A stretch of 64,000 bases of DNA from positions 1,269,075 through 1,333,074 of the forward strand of contig PCDI01000005.1 of assembly GCA_002778195.1 (NCBI GenBank). The letters are read 5' to 3'. The number at the start of each line of letters is the position of its first letter. The stretch's first letter is position 1. The translations under genes were made by a program, and so were the position numbers. Below the pieces are notes generated by a model, which worked only from the letters and a program-made list of their open reading frames with translations, was not told the origin of the DNA and ran no database searches. Of this stretch, positions 34,997 to 45,667 are shown one piece after another. The stretch comes from Raffaelea ambrosiae (Eukaryota; Ascomycota; Sordariomycetes; Ophiostomatales; Ophiostomataceae).

Positions 34997-35890
34997 ATGT
35001 CGACACCACCACCACCACAACCAGCGGCGTCTGCCGCTCCGCCATTGTCCGCGTCTGCGTCCACACGACAGCAGACACCAGCGCCGCCCCAACAACCACC
35101 CCAGCCACCCCAGCAGCAGCAGCCGCCGCCGCCGCCGCCGCCGCCGCAGCCGCCACGACCCACGCAGCACTTTCTCGTCAACGATCCCGACCGGACCGGA
35201 TTCGATCCGGCCACGCAGTGGTGGGTCAACTACTTCAAGATCCTGACCGGGCAGATGTCCGCCGAGGGCATCCACCACTACCGCGAGTGGCGTTACCGCC
35301 AGAACGAGGCCCGCGACTGCCAGCGCTGCGAAGCCGCCCGCGACTACCTGCTCGCGTACAGCCCCATTGTGCGCTTCATGGCCGAGCGCACCGAGCAGCT
35401 CGGCGGCCACCGCCTCGACGCGCGCAACATTGTCTGCGCCCGCTGCCCCGCCCGCGTCACCGAGGACCCCGTCGACGGCACCCAGCGCGTCGTCCGCCAG
35501 GGCGGCGGCTTCCACCCGGGCTTCGGCATCCTGCTGTGCGCCAACGAGATGCGCGACCGCAAGCACCTCGAGGACAACCTCGCCCACGAAATGGTGCACG
35601 CCTACGACCACATGCGCTGGAACGTCGACTGGGACAACCTGCGCCACGCCGCCTGCTCCGAGATCCGCGCGTCCATGCTCAGCGGCGAGTGCCGCTGGTC
35701 CCGCGAGGCCTTCACCCGCGGCAACTGGACGCTCACGCAGCAGTTTCAGCGCTGCGTGCGCATGCGCGCGATCCAGTCGCTGACCGCGCGGCCGCGCTGC
35801 CGGGACGACCTGCATGCCACCAAGGTGGTCAACGAGGTGTGGGACTCGTGTTTCAGCGACACGCGGCCGTTTGATGACATCTACAAGTGA
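34997..35890 (+). CDS. atp23: Mitochondrial inner membrane metalloprotease Atp23
   Basis: Atp23 (M76 family) processes the Atp6 precursor and helps assemble the F1Fo ATP synthase in the intermembrane space. The single-exon frame gives 297 residues. The start at 34997 precedes a Pro/Gln-rich leader (residues 1-55); an upstream in-frame start at 34853 would add a basic segment and is less likely. Family blocks include WWVNYFKILTGQMSAEG, paired cysteines (CQRC, VCARC), GFGILLCANEM, and the zinc-binding HEMVH at 197-201 within HEMVHAYDHMRWNVDW. The C-terminus has LRHAACSEIRASMLSGEC and ends FDDIYK, as in fungal Atp23. The Cys-rich pattern fits oxidative import by Mia40, which is inference. Confidence 0.95.
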   Translation: MSTPPPPQPAASAAPPLSASASTRQQTPAPPQQPPQPPQQQQPPPPPPPPQPPRPTQHFLVNDPDRTGFDPATQWWVNYFKILTGQMSAEGIHHYREWRYRQNEARDCQRCEAARDYLLAYSPIVRFMAERTEQLGGHRLDARNIVCARCPARVTEDPVDGTQRVVRQGGGFHPGFGILLCANEMRDRKHLEDNLAHEMVHAYDHMRWNVDWDNLRHAACSEIRASMLSGECRWSREAFTRGNWTLTQQFQRCVRMRAIQSLTARPRCRDDLHATKVVNEVWDSCFSDTRPFDDIYK

Positions 35891-36373
35891 GGCGAGGGAG
35901 GAGAAGAAGAAGAAGAAGAAGAACAACGAAAAAAAAAAAGAACAAAGGGAAAAAAGGGGATGGTACGGAGGCGTTGTGGGCAATCCATTGTACGGGGAAA
36001 ATGTGCCAGGCATGCTTGGGCATGGGCAAGGAACAGGAGGAAGTGCGGGAAGTGCTGGAGGGGGGCGTGGGCGCGAAATAGGAGGACGTGTTGGACTATA
36101 TTAGCGGGCGAAACGGAATCACGAGTCATGGAAGGCCGTGTGGACATCTCAAACAAACGCATTGTACATTACGAGAAACAGAACGACGATCATATACGAT
36201 ATGAAGCATTTCCCATTCCTATGTTCCAGCCTTGGCCCGCCCAAAAAAGAAAATAAAACGCCTGGTCATCATGCACGAAAATATCACACTGCTCCCTCCA
36301 ATCCACTCGACTCTTTCGGTGTATCTGCCCCCCCCACCCCACCCCCTCAATCACTTTGTGCCGGTGCGCTCTA
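35891..36373. other. Convergent 3' intergenic region (atp23 / Aurora)
   Basis: Purine-rich, then mixed sequence. No gene is supported. Confidence 0.5.
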
Positions 36374-37814
36374 CTACTCCCTCTTATCCCGGCCGGAAGC
36401 CCGCTCGCCCTTGACGCAGTGCTTGATGATCCACGGGTGCTGGGCGACGGCGTCCAAGGCCAGCCGCTTCTCGGGGTCCAGAACAAGGAGCTGTTGCATG
36501 TTAGCGTCACGGCCTACTTTTTTTTTTCCGTGGTAGAATACTTGGCTGGACTTTGTGGTCACGTACCCTCTTGATCAGATCCCGTGCTTCGGGGCTCACA
36601 AACGACGGAATGGTCATGTCGGCCCGCGCAATGCGGCGCTGCGTCATGACGGCCGTGTCCTCAAAGGGCGCCTCGCCCACCAAGAACTCGTACGTCAGCA
36701 CGCCCAGACTCCAGAGGTCCACCTTTTCGTCGTACGAGTTGTCTTTGGACGCGCCGCTGCCGCCGTGCGTGCGCACCATCTCGGGCGGCAGGTAGTCCAG
36801 CGTGCCGCACAGCGTCGTGCGGCGGTGGTTGGGCGCGTGCACGCTCCAGCCGAAATCGGAAATCTTGAGCTCGCCGTGGATGCCGACGAGGATGTTCTCG
36901 GGCTTGATGTCGCGGTGGATGACGTGCTTGCGGTGCAGGTACCGCAGAGCCGACGCCATCTGGGCCACGTACTGGGCCGCCTTCCACTCCGGGAACCGGT
37001 TCTCTTTGCGCAGGTGCTTGTACAGCTCGCCGCGGCCGGCAAACTCGAGAATCAAGAAAATCCGCTTGCTGTCGTGGAAGTGGCCGTACATTTTCAGAAT
37101 GTTGGGGTGCCGCAGGTTGCTCTGGATCTCAATCTCGCGGCGCACCTGCTTCTCCACGCCCGAGCCGTGCTGCAGCTCCGACTTGTACAGCACCTTGAGC
37201 GCGCAGATGAACCCGCTGCTGCGCTCGCGCGCCAGGTACACCCGGCCAAACTTGCCCTTGCCCAGCGGCCGGCCGATCTCAAACATGCCCAGGTGAAACT
37301 GCCGCGGCTGGTTGGTGATGGCCAGGGAGGAGGAGGAGGCGGCGGCGGCGGCAGCAGCAGTGGTGGCGGGCGATGCTGTAGCAGATGAAGAAGAGGGGGA
37401 GGAGGAGGAAGAGGCAATGGTGGTGGCGACTGGCTTGTCGTGTTCGGGTGCCAGCTCGTCGACCTCGGAGTGGTGCTGGTGGTGATGGGCCACGGTTCCT
37501 AAGCGGCTCTTGGCCGGCGAGGGCGGAAGGTGGTGGGCATGGTGGCTGTTGCTGGTGGTGGTACCGGCAGCTACGCTGCCACCAGCATGCTGCTTCCAAT
37601 GTGCTGTCGCCGATTGGGAGGCAGAAACGGTCGACGATCCGCTGTTGGCGTTTTGTGTTTGGAGAGCGACCTTGAACAAGTTTGGCCGGCTGGTGCTCTG
37701 GGCCAGCGTCGGCGCCTTGGCCTTGGGATACAGCCGGGCATTGCTGTCGGCAGGCTCGTTTTCGTCGTTGAACGAGAGGTGCTCGAAGCGCGCTTCCAGC
37801 GCGCGAGTAGCCAT
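36374..37814 (-). CDS. ark1: Aurora kinase (Ipl1/Ark1)
   Basis: This Ser/Thr kinase is the catalytic subunit of the chromosomal passenger complex, which corrects kinetochore-microtubule attachment. Exons on the minus strand are 37814-36567 and 36490-36374, phase 0, giving 454 residues. The first 185 residues are low complexity (Ala, Ser, His). The kinase domain shows GKGKFGRVYLA (Gly loop), ALKVLYKSEL (catalytic Lys), HRDIKPENIL, SDFGWSVHAP and RRTTLCGTLDYLPPEM, the Aurora activation loop with its phospho-Thr. A Gly/Ser insert follows LPPEMVR. Exon 2 supplies LLVLDPEKRLALDAVAQHPW, ending the domain. The chosen start matches the usual Aurora N-terminal length; an upstream in-frame start at 37988 adds a hydrophobic, 5'UTR-like stretch. 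Confidence 0.95.
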
Positions 37815-38980
37815 TGTGTGTGGTGTTGGCAGGCTTGCGCGGAAAAAAAAAAAAAGAGAGAAAATAGGCGGAATTGGCCAGGAAGAAGATGCAGAAATGA
37901 ACGGCAAAGACAGAAGAGAGTAGAAAATGCCAACGACAATAGTACGACGACGGCGTGTGGACGATGGAGAGGGGAGGACAAATCGCACACACCACAGGCA
38001 AAACAGAGGAAGCAGAGGACGAGAAGTTGAGAAGAAGTGGCGTCTGCGGCAGTGATCTTCCTTTTTTGTTCTGCGAATGGTTGCACTTTCCTCTATTTAC
38101 GGGGTGGTCGAAATTCGTTGACTAGGCAACCAGCGAAACTGGTTGCGGGGGGCGTTAGCGATGGCGACCCCCCCATAAAAACAGATTACAGGGGAGCGGT
38201 CCGCTGAATTTAGCGCGCTCGGGCTTGGTGACCCGCCAAAACAAACCAACGAATACTACAAAGTAACTATGTAAAATAAGTAATAACTAACTAGTTACTT
38301 TGGATTATATCGTTGCAATCTTGCAGCCTTCCTGACAGCAGTCCGAAGCGTCCTTTCTTTCGTTGTCCTTATCCTTTTCTATTTCTTTCTCTCAGACGAT
38401 CCCATTGCACCGTGTCTTTCTCGCGTTGTGCATTCGATCTCGACCAGAATTGCGCAGTGGCAGACTGGTCTCGCAACATGAAACAATTGAGCATTGTTTC
38501 CAGAGATCTTTGTTGCCAGCCTCGTGGCTGTGACAAACCCTTTTCTTCGTCCTTTGTCTATGGCCTTGTAGACACGGAGCGCCGCTCTTTGGATTTTGAA
38601 GACACTTGAAGCGAACCTTGCTTGGACAAAGACCCCAAGCAGCAAAGCCGTCCAAAGAAGTAACTAGCCATATGTCGGGGGTTCGAAATGGCAGTCTTTG
38701 TTCCGAGTCCGACACGTCAAACAAAATGCTTCGACAACATCGGTATACGCTGGCACGCAGGCAGGCTGTGAAGCGGCTTGCACATTGCCATTGTTTGTAT
38801 GCTCTTTTTGTAGCCCTTTCTGTCCAGTCAATATATAGCATGGATGGTCTTGCTGCTTGTGTATTCACCCATGTTGTGCTCGCCTTGCAGTCCGATGGTT
38901 TTGTCACTTCCACTAGCCCCAGACTCTACGTCCCTGACACCAGTATACCTTGCTTGCAGCTAATACCGCATACTACGAAG
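37815..38980. other. Divergent region between Aurora and an unknown gene
   Basis: Holds both promoters. The open frame of the unknown gene extends upstream to 38606, but that part has UTR-like composition. No other gene is supported. Confidence 0.45.
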
Positions 38981-40543
38981 ATGGGCACGCCCGCAACTCC
39001 GTACTACGACACATTCGACCTGCCGTCGCCACGTGCTGACATCATAAATTGGGTCGTTCCAGCACTGAAGCGTCTCACCGACGAGAAAGTGCTTCAGTTT
39101 GAGCTGAGCCAGACATTCAGAGACGAGCCACTACCATACCGGCCAACGACAGAGCATGAGGATGGCAACTCCGCCGTCAACGATGCCAGCCACCCAGACA
39201 CCTTGCCAGCACGGCTGGTCGACCGCATGGAGGAGCCGCTCAGCGAAAGCGACCGGATGAGCATCGTGGACCGCATGGGTGCCGATTTCACAACGCCTGG
39301 GCGTCGGTATCATGCCGAATGCTGGAAGGCCCACCGGTTCCTCCAGGCCATCTTGACGTCGGCCGTGTTCAAAGGACGGCGCGGCCAAATGCGCCGCGGG
39401 ATCGTGGCGCGCCACCTTGTCAAGCACCTCTGGCGGGCCATTGGCATCTGGGATTCTTCCTGGGGCTTCCCCGGGCGTCGGCAATACCCCGAAGACGACC
39501 CCCGGTCCTGGGTCTGGCCGTGGGAGAGAAAAAGCAGGCGTGCCGCAACAGCTATGGCACGGCCGTCGAGGTCCGAGCAGCTGATCCTGCGCGCCCTCGA
39601 CCAGCACAACAGCGTCGGGCGAGGCGGCTATGTCCCCGTGCCACCATTCAGGCCTCTGCCCGTCGGAGCACCCGTTTCTTTTTGCGAAGACTTTCTCATC
39701 ACACGGCCATGGTTCCGTTTCAGCCTGGAAGTCGAAGCAGAGACCCAGCGCTGGGAGCGCATCGGCAGCTCCGAGAGGCAGGGCCACCGGTTGCAAGCTG
39801 TCGAAAACGTGGCCAACTGGTGGACGGAGCGTGGCGACTGGAAGAGAGACGAGTGCCATTTCGACGAAGCGGACCTCTGGCGCCACCACAAGTATGCCAT
39901 GTGCACAGAATGGGTCTGGGAGCACGAACCGTCCTTCATGGAAGATGGTGTATCCCATCTGGCCGAGCTGCAGGAAGCCTACGTGAACCTTACCAAAATC
40001 GACTTCACACCGTCCGAGGCGGACGCATGGGAGGACGTCAACCGGCCGGATATCGAGCTGCCGGACACCTTTTGGCGGGCCGAAACCAACCCTGGTCGTT
40101 GTGGAGGCGTCATCTATCCTGGGCAGATTGGCAAGTACGAGTTTGAGGTCTTCCGGTTCCACGAGCGGGAGGCCCCTTCCGAGCCTCCGATCAGCACACC
40201 CACTCATGGCGAGAGAATCAAGTATTGTGTCAAGGAGGAGGGCGTTGAGAGCGGCGAGGATGCCGACGACGAGAATGGCCTGTTCGTCAGATGGCTGAAA
40301 TCCTCACCCGGGGCTTCTGTGCCCAGTGTACCACCACTGCGGAGAAGTGCTCGAATTGCTGGCCTAAAGAGAAGAAAGGAAGCCGAAATGTGCCGTCAGA
40401 AAGCGATTGAGGCCAGGGCAAAACAATTCGAGAAGAGACCAGAAAGGAAACCAGAAAAAAAGAAGGCGCCCGCGACGAGACGGGTGAAGAAGGCAAGGAC
40501 TCGGCAGGCGCAAAAGACAGGCGCTGGCCACCAGAAGAAATAG
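38981..40543 (+). CDS. Unknown protein with basic C-terminal tail
   Basis: I do not recognise the family. The start at 38981 (MGTPATPYYDTFDLPSPRAD) gives 520 residues in one exon. An upstream in-frame ATG at 38606 would add 125 residues that look like translated leader. The protein is rich in Trp, Arg, Asp and Glu, with several Trp-centred segments (WKAHRFLQAIL, VWPWERKSRRA, NWWTERGDWKRDE, EWVWEHEPSF). An acidic stretch (EEGVESGEDADDEN) precedes RRSARIAGLKRRKEAE and a strongly basic, Lys/Arg-rich end (PERKPEKKKAPATRRVKKAR) typical of nuclear or nucleic-acid-binding tails. No signal peptide or membrane segment follows the chosen start. It may be a lineage-restricted gene. Confidence 0.65.
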   Translation: MGTPATPYYDTFDLPSPRADIINWVVPALKRLTDEKVLQFELSQTFRDEPLPYRPTTEHEDGNSAVNDASHPDTLPARLVDRMEEPLSESDRMSIVDRMGADFTTPGRRYHAECWKAHRFLQAILTSAVFKGRRGQMRRGIVARHLVKHLWRAIGIWDSSWGFPGRRQYPEDDPRSWVWPWERKSRRAATAMARPSRSEQLILRALDQHNSVGRGGYVPVPPFRPLPVGAPVSFCEDFLITRPWFRFSLEVEAETQRWERIGSSERQGHRLQAVENVANWWTERGDWKRDECHFDEADLWRHHKYAMCTEWVWEHEPSFMEDGVSHLAELQEAYVNLTKIDFTPSEADAWEDVNRPDIELPDTFWRAETNPGRCGGVIYPGQIGKYEFEVFRFHEREAPSEPPISTPTHGERIKYCVKEEGVESGEDADDENGLFVRWLKSSPGASVPSVPPLRRSARIAGLKRRKEAEMCRQKAIEARAKQFEKRPERKPEKKKAPATRRVKKARTRQAQKTGAGHQKK

Positions 40544-41211
40544 CCACAACGGGTCCGTTTGGAAGTGTATAGCAGTCACCATGATGAGGCAGAGTCCTTG
40601 GACCGGGAACCGGTTCGCGTTCTCTTGACTTGCCATGTCGTTGAAGCCTTGCAGGGGGGGAGATAAAAGGTCACGTGATAACATGACATCACCATGCCCA
40701 AGGCGATCATTGTGATGGCTCCGGGGCTTGACGGGGCTAGGTTGTATCTGCACGTCCGTTCAGCGATGGACTGAAGAAAGGCTGCATTTAGTGAGCCTTG
40801 AATCTTTGGACATTCTACTGTTTTGTCGTTTCGGATGCAAAGTTTGGCTGTTGTCGATACTCTGGTACAGGACGCAATTCAAGCTCCAAACCCCACAAAA
40901 GCAAGGTCCCCACATTTTCGTAACTCCCCGCAGCTAAGAATGGCTCTGCAGCCACTTTCGACAACCTCACCTCCTCCGTAGCTTGTAGTGCGCCTCGCCA
41001 GCCTTTTGTCCACTCTTTGCCATCCATTTCCGGCTTTTCCTTTCCCTGTCGTCACTGTACACCTTTCTGCTTGTTTGTTTGTTTCTTTTGTCTGTTCACT
41101 CTCCTGCAAGCAGGAGGGGGGGGGAGGGTGTTTTCGACCTATACTCTTCCATTTTCTTCTTCCCAAATCCAAGAAGGATCTTCCTTGTTTTTTCCCGTCC
41201 GCCTTCCCAAG
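40544..41211. other. Intergenic region upstream of tip41
   Basis: Mixed sequence turning pyrimidine-rich towards the tip41 start, as in a leader. The in-frame extension upstream of 41212 is Phe/Ser/Leu-rich and judged non-coding. Confidence 0.5.
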
Positions 41212-42240
41212 ATGAACCATATCACGTCCCCGAACGAGCCGTACCCGTCGACGGTGGACGTCGCAAGCGCCACGCGCACGCACACGCAGGGCCACTGGCA
41301 GATCCGCTCGCGCAAGCTGCCCATCTCCCGCGCGGCCGAGATCGACGCCATGACGGACAAGATCGGCATCCCGATCCCGGAGATGATCTTTGGCGACAAC
41401 GAGGTGGCCCTGCTGCACGTGCCGTCGGGCTGGACGATCCGGTTCGAGGCCGAGGATGCGCTGGATGCCGTGGACAAGACGGGGCGCGACCGGCTGCAGG
41501 TGGCCCATGCGGGCGACTGGGCCCGCAGCCGCGAGACGAGCGCGGCGGCCGGGATCCGGGACGTGCGGCCGTACGACTGGAGCTACTCGACGCCGTACAA
41601 AGGGACCGAGGGCGTGGAGCAGCCCGCGGAGACCAAAGAAAGCGCGGAGGTCGACGGTGCACAGTCGGCGCTGAGAGCAGAAGACGAGGCGGCGGCGGCG
41701 GCGGCGAGCACCGTGAACGGGACGAACGGCACACAGGGTCCATCCACGCAACGACCACTATCACCACCACCACCGCCACCACCGCAGCCACCACTCCGCT
41801 TCCGCCTGTCGCCCGCTCCGCCGTCTGTCCAGAGCCTCCCGCTGGCCCTGCTGCGCCGCCGCGACCCGATCCTGTTCCACGACGACGTCATCCTCTACGA
41901 GAGCGAGCTCGACGACAACGGCATTTCCGTGCTGCGGGTCAAGATCCGCGTCATGCCGCAGCGGCTCTTGCTGCTGAGCCGGTACTACCTGCGCCTCGAC
42001 CACGTCGTCGTCCGCGTCCGCGACACGCGCGTCTATGTCGACTTTGGCACGGACACCGTGCTGCGCGAGTACACGGCGCGCGAGGACACGTTTGCGAACG
42101 CACAGCGCAGCCTGGCCATGACGGGCCTGCTGCCGGACGCGGTGATTGTAGCGATGCGGGATGCGAACCAGGTGGCAGAGCGGCTGCCGGTGGTGGAGCA
42201 TCGGATGGAGCAGTTGGACCTGGCTGGGGTGCAACGGTGA
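41212..42240 (+). CDS. tip41: TIP41-family TOR/PP2A signalling protein
   Basis: Tip41 binds Tap42/alpha4 or PP2A-type phosphatases and modulates TOR signalling. The single exon gives 342 residues from the start MNHITSPNEPYPST at 41212. The TIP41 core is clear: WQIRSRKLPISRAAEID, GIPIPEMIFGDNEVALLHV and GWTIRFEAEDALDAVDK, then YDWSYSTPYKG. After a low-complexity insert (about 140-200, Ala, Thr and Pro runs) come DPILFHDDVILYESELDDNG, RVMPQRLLLLSRYYLRLDHV and VYVDFGTDTVLREYTAREDT. The split of the core by a long Pro/Ala insert is commonly seen in fungal Tip41. The assignment is strong. Confidence 0.94.
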   Translation: MNHITSPNEPYPSTVDVASATRTHTQGHWQIRSRKLPISRAAEIDAMTDKIGIPIPEMIFGDNEVALLHVPSGWTIRFEAEDALDAVDKTGRDRLQVAHAGDWARSRETSAAAGIRDVRPYDWSYSTPYKGTEGVEQPAETKESAEVDGAQSALRAEDEAAAAAASTVNGTNGTQGPSTQRPLSPPPPPPPQPPLRFRLSPAPPSVQSLPLALLRRRDPILFHDDVILYESELDDNGISVLRVKIRVMPQRLLLLSRYYLRLDHVVVRVRDTRVYVDFGTDTVLREYTAREDTFANAQRSLAMTGLLPDAVIVAMRDANQVAERLPVVEHRMEQLDLAGVQR

Positions 42241-42859
42241 GAAGGAGGCGAGGGGGGGGGGGGGGTGCACAAGAGAGGAAGGGAAGGAAAGGAGAAGAAA
42301 AGGAAGACTGAAGAAGACGAATATACACGAAAAAAAAAACGAGGGGGAAAATGTGAAAGAAGAAGTGGTCATCATGTGTGTGTATGCGTGTGTGTGTTTG
42401 CTACGTTCGCTGGTCCGGTTCTGCTTGATTCGTGGTTTTATTTGAATTCATGACTGATGACGGCTGTGAGGATTGATGTTTCTCTTCCTTGGGCTCGGAA
42501 GGCGACCTGGTCAGGTCTATAGTTGAAAAAAAAAAGATGCATGTTCACTTCTGGAATACCGAAATACAAAAAGACGAAAACGCCGGTATTCGAAACCCTT
42601 GATATTCTCTCCATGGAGCAGTTTGTGGGATGAACTCGCTTGAAAACACGATGCGAACAGTAGGAAAAGTGAGCAATGGGAGACGAGGAAAAAAACAAAG
42701 CAAGTTGGAATCATAGACAAGAAACGAAACAAGACAAACGCGACAGGTGCCCGCCACACGAACACGACAGTGTAATATAGGAAACTCCATTTCCCCGCTC
42801 CCTTCCCATCAGAACACATTGCTCCCTTTTTTTTCTCTTTTCCGTCCTTGGCTATTCCT
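42241..42859. other. Convergent 3' intergenic region
   Basis: Contains a G run (42252-42265) just after the tip41 stop codon, then A-rich and mixed DNA. No gene is supported. Confidence 0.5.
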
Positions 42860-45121
42860 TTACCGTGCCCCCACGGGTGACGACGACCGTGACACGCTCT
42901 CAAACGACATCTCCCACTGGTCCACCTCCTTGAACTTCTTGGACGCCTTGACAATCTCCTCGCCAAAGAACCGCTGCTTTTGGCTGGCACGCTCCTCCAT
43001 CATGGTCGTCTCGTCCGCAAAGGCATCGTCCGGCAGCGGGCTGAACGTGCTGTCGTCGCCCGCTCCGGATGGCTCTTCTTCCCCGTCTTGGTTCTCCTTG
43101 TCGGAGAAGCTGCGCGAGCCGTACACCCGCTTCCTCGGTTTCTTCTTGCTGTTGTTGTCGTTGCTGTTGTTGGACGCGGACTTGTTGGCAGACGCCGGTG
43201 CCGACAGCGGCCCCCGCCGGGCTGAGGCACTTCGGCCGCGCCGCAGCCCAGCACGTTCACCGCCCGCACCGGGACGATGCGCAAGCTCATCGTCGTCGTC
43301 GCTCAGCAGCGCCGACCGGTTGATGTCGTCGGCGTTCGCCAGCGTGTCGTCGTCCTCGTCGTAGTTGTCGCCGCGCATCATGCGGCCCCGTCGCTGCGGC
43401 AGGAGAGCAGCCAGAGCAGCCGTAGTCAGCGGAGCCACGTTCGTGTGCGTCTTCTGGATCTTTTGTGCGGCAGCCGACCGGCTACCCGTAGCCTTGCCAC
43501 CCTTGTTGGCAGCCGCGGCCGCCCGAGATGGCGCGCGGCTGTAGTTGGGCGAATGCGTCAGAGATGGCGGGGACGAGATATCCGAGTCGTCGTCATCGTC
43601 CACCAGCTCGGGAGTTTGCCGCGAAGTGAGCAGGGGTGGCGGAGCGGCACGGCCGCCACGGCGGTTGGCGTTGGCCAGCGTCTTCAGAGAAGGCCACATC
43701 GGCGGGCTGTCCGACTCGGAGTCGCTGCTCTCGGGGGGGGCCATGATCTCGGGGTCCACGTCTTGGGGTCCGCCTGGGGTGGTGTACCGCCGGCGGTCAG
43801 CCTCCGACATGACAAGCGACGGAGGCGAAGACAGTGGCGGCGAAGAGAAGTCATCTCCTTCCACCGAGGGAAGCACAGGGTCGGAGCTGGGAACTTCGAC
43901 GGCGGCGGCCGCCTCGACTTCTCCTTCGACTTCCGCTTCGACTTCCGCTTCGACTTCTGCTTCGGCTGCTGCTGTTGCTGCTGCTGCCGCTTCGGTGGAG
44001 CGGCGCTTCGAGGCCCGGCTGGCCATGCTGTCATCGTGGCCGCCACCACCACTGCCATTGGCTTCCTCCGACTTCCGCTTTTTCCCAGCGGTGGCTGCTC
44101 TTGTCGATCTTGTGCGTGCCATCAGCATCGTCGTCAGCGACGTCGAGTTGGCCGTGCCCACAGACAGAGACGACGAGTCTTGGTGGGTGTGGCCATGGGA
44201 CGCGGACGCGGACGCCACACGCGACGACCGTCTCCGACGTGCCCTGCCAGCCACAGACGACGGCTCGGCATCCGACGTGTAGGGATGCTCGCTGCCCGAG
44301 GTTTCTCCACCGCCGTCTCGGTCCCGGCTGTGCTGCCGCGACGACGACGGGCCCCGTCGGCCCAGGATGCTGGGCTCCCGGCGCCGCCGCCGGAACGAGC
44401 CCAGGTTGAAGGTCGAGCTCATCGGCGTGGTCGCGCCGCCGCCGCGGCTGCTGGGCCGGATGGGCGCGTCGTCGCGGCTGTGGATGCTCGACTGGCGGGG
44501 GCGGCCGCGCCGGAACAGGCCCACGTTGAAGAGCGACGACGTGTCGGTCGAATGCGTGCCGGTCGTGGTCCCCGCGATCGTGTTTATTGTTTCCAGTCCG
44601 GTGGCGGCGGCGGCTGCTGCTGCGGGCGGCGACGAGTCCAGATTGTCGAAGCCGTCGGCGCCGCCAAAGCTGGTGTCGATATCACCAAACGTCTCGTCGT
44701 CCAGCATGTCGAGGCCCGACACGTCCGGTCCGCGCGTCGGCACGTGCGATGCATGCGACGCCCGCGTCCGTGACGCCGTCCGTGGCTGCCGCTGCGTCTG
44801 GGATGCAGCTGTGCTCGCCTCTGTGGCGGCCGACTCTGTTGTCGACGCTGCTGTCGTCGTGTCCTTGGTCCCGGCCAGACGCGCCGCTGCCGTCTGGCGA
44901 AGTGACGCGCGCCGCTTAAGCTCGCGATCACTGACGCCGTAGGCATCGCTGCTGACACTCTGCTCGCGGCCGACATCGCTGCTCCGGGTTCGTCTCTGGG
45001 TTGTTGCTGTTGCTGTCGTCGTTTTCGTCGATGCTGATGTCGCGGTCTTGTCCGTCTTCTTCGCTTCGGCAGCCACAGCAGTCGTTCTCGACGACGCAAC
45101 GCGCCGCGGAGGACGAGGCAT
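42860..45121 (-). CDS. Unknown low-complexity, probably nuclear protein
   Basis: A single-exon frame of 753 residues starts MPRPPRRVASSRTTAVAAEA at 45121; the ATG at 45193 is an upstream alternative. Most of the protein is Ser, Thr, Ala, Arg and Glu-rich, with several basic SRR/RRRR clusters. A repeat of Ala/Glu/Val (AEVEAEVEAEVEGEVEA) precedes DFSSPPLSSPPSL. The C-terminal third looks most constrained: NVAPLTTAALAALLPQRRGR, acidic DDD clusters, YGSRSFSDKENQD, PLPDDAFADET and KASKKFKEVDQWEMSFESV. Similar tails occur in Pezizomycotina proteins as far as I recall, but I cannot name a function. The charge pattern suggests a chromatin or nuclear role, which is inference. Confidence 0.7.
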   Translation of the reverse strand: MPRPPRRVASSRTTAVAAEAKKTDKTATSASTKTTTATATTQRRTRSSDVGREQSVSSDAYGVSDRELKRRASLRQTAAARLAGTKDTTTAASTTESAATEASTAASQTQRQPRTASRTRASHASHVPTRGPDVSGLDMLDDETFGDIDTSFGGADGFDNLDSSPPAAAAAAATGLETINTIAGTTTGTHSTDTSSLFNVGLFRRGRPRQSSIHSRDDAPIRPSSRGGGATTPMSSTFNLGSFRRRRREPSILGRRGPSSSRQHSRDRDGGGETSGSEHPYTSDAEPSSVAGRARRRRSSRVASASASHGHTHQDSSSLSVGTANSTSLTTMLMARTRSTRAATAGKKRKSEEANGSGGGGHDDSMASRASKRRSTEAAAAATAAAEAEVEAEVEAEVEGEVEAAAAVEVPSSDPVLPSVEGDDFSSPPLSSPPSLVMSEADRRRYTTPGGPQDVDPEIMAPPESSDSESDSPPMWPSLKTLANANRRGGRAAPPPLLTSRQTPELVDDDDDSDISSPPSLTHSPNYSRAPSRAAAAANKGGKATGSRSAAAQKIQKTHTNVAPLTTAALAALLPQRRGRMMRGDNYDEDDDTLANADDINRSALLSDDDDELAHRPGAGGERAGLRRGRSASARRGPLSAPASANKSASNNSNDNNSKKKPRKRVYGSRSFSDKENQDGEEEPSGAGDDSTFSPLPDDAFADETTMMEERASQKQRFFGEEIVKASKKFKEVDQWEMSFESVSRSSSPVGAR

Positions 45122-45667
45122 CGTGTGTGCGTGTGCAGAAAGGGAACCTTTGTTTGTTTGCTTGGATTCGTGTGGATGGGGAAGAGTAGACACAAAGCTG
45201 GGGGTGTTGTTGTGTGTACGTGAAGTGTGTGCCAGTCGTCCAATCTGCTGATGCTGCTGCCTTGCCCGCCAGATTTTGTTTGCTGTGTGTGGCGCAGGCT
45301 AAGAAGGAAAGAACGAACGCTGTGGGACAAATACCCCCAAAAAAAGAGCTCCCCTCGGACGCGCGACGACTTACAACAACGCGTAAACGCGTCGACCCCA
45401 CAATGATACAGTGCATACAGTGTAACTAGCACATGTCCCACTGTTCTGACAGGGAGCTGGTCGGAGCTCCACATTTTAGTGGCCTCCTAGCTTCGTATGG
45501 TTCAATCTACAGAGCCTCCAGTTGCACCGTCGACAACCCGGAGCAACCACGAGTATATCTCTGCGAAAGGAGCCGGTCCAACTCGAGAAGCCATCCGAGG
45601 CTCTCACACACTGGATAGCGCACCACCGAATCCGGATCTGTGTTGTTCCTTCCATCGTTCTCCGACA
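45122..45667. other. Divergent promoter region
   Basis: 546 bp between two divergent start codons. The open frame of the downstream gene extends up to 45497, but the upstream part is judged leader. Confidence 0.5.

Noticed and set aside
8696..37814. PP1 and Aurora kinase genes as a functional cluster
   Set aside because: They are antagonists in mitosis but lie about 27 kb apart with unrelated genes between, so chance synteny is the better explanation.
40364..40753. Minus-strand frame over the 3' end of the unknown gene
   Set aside because: Antisense to the basic tail and 3' flank; no motif.
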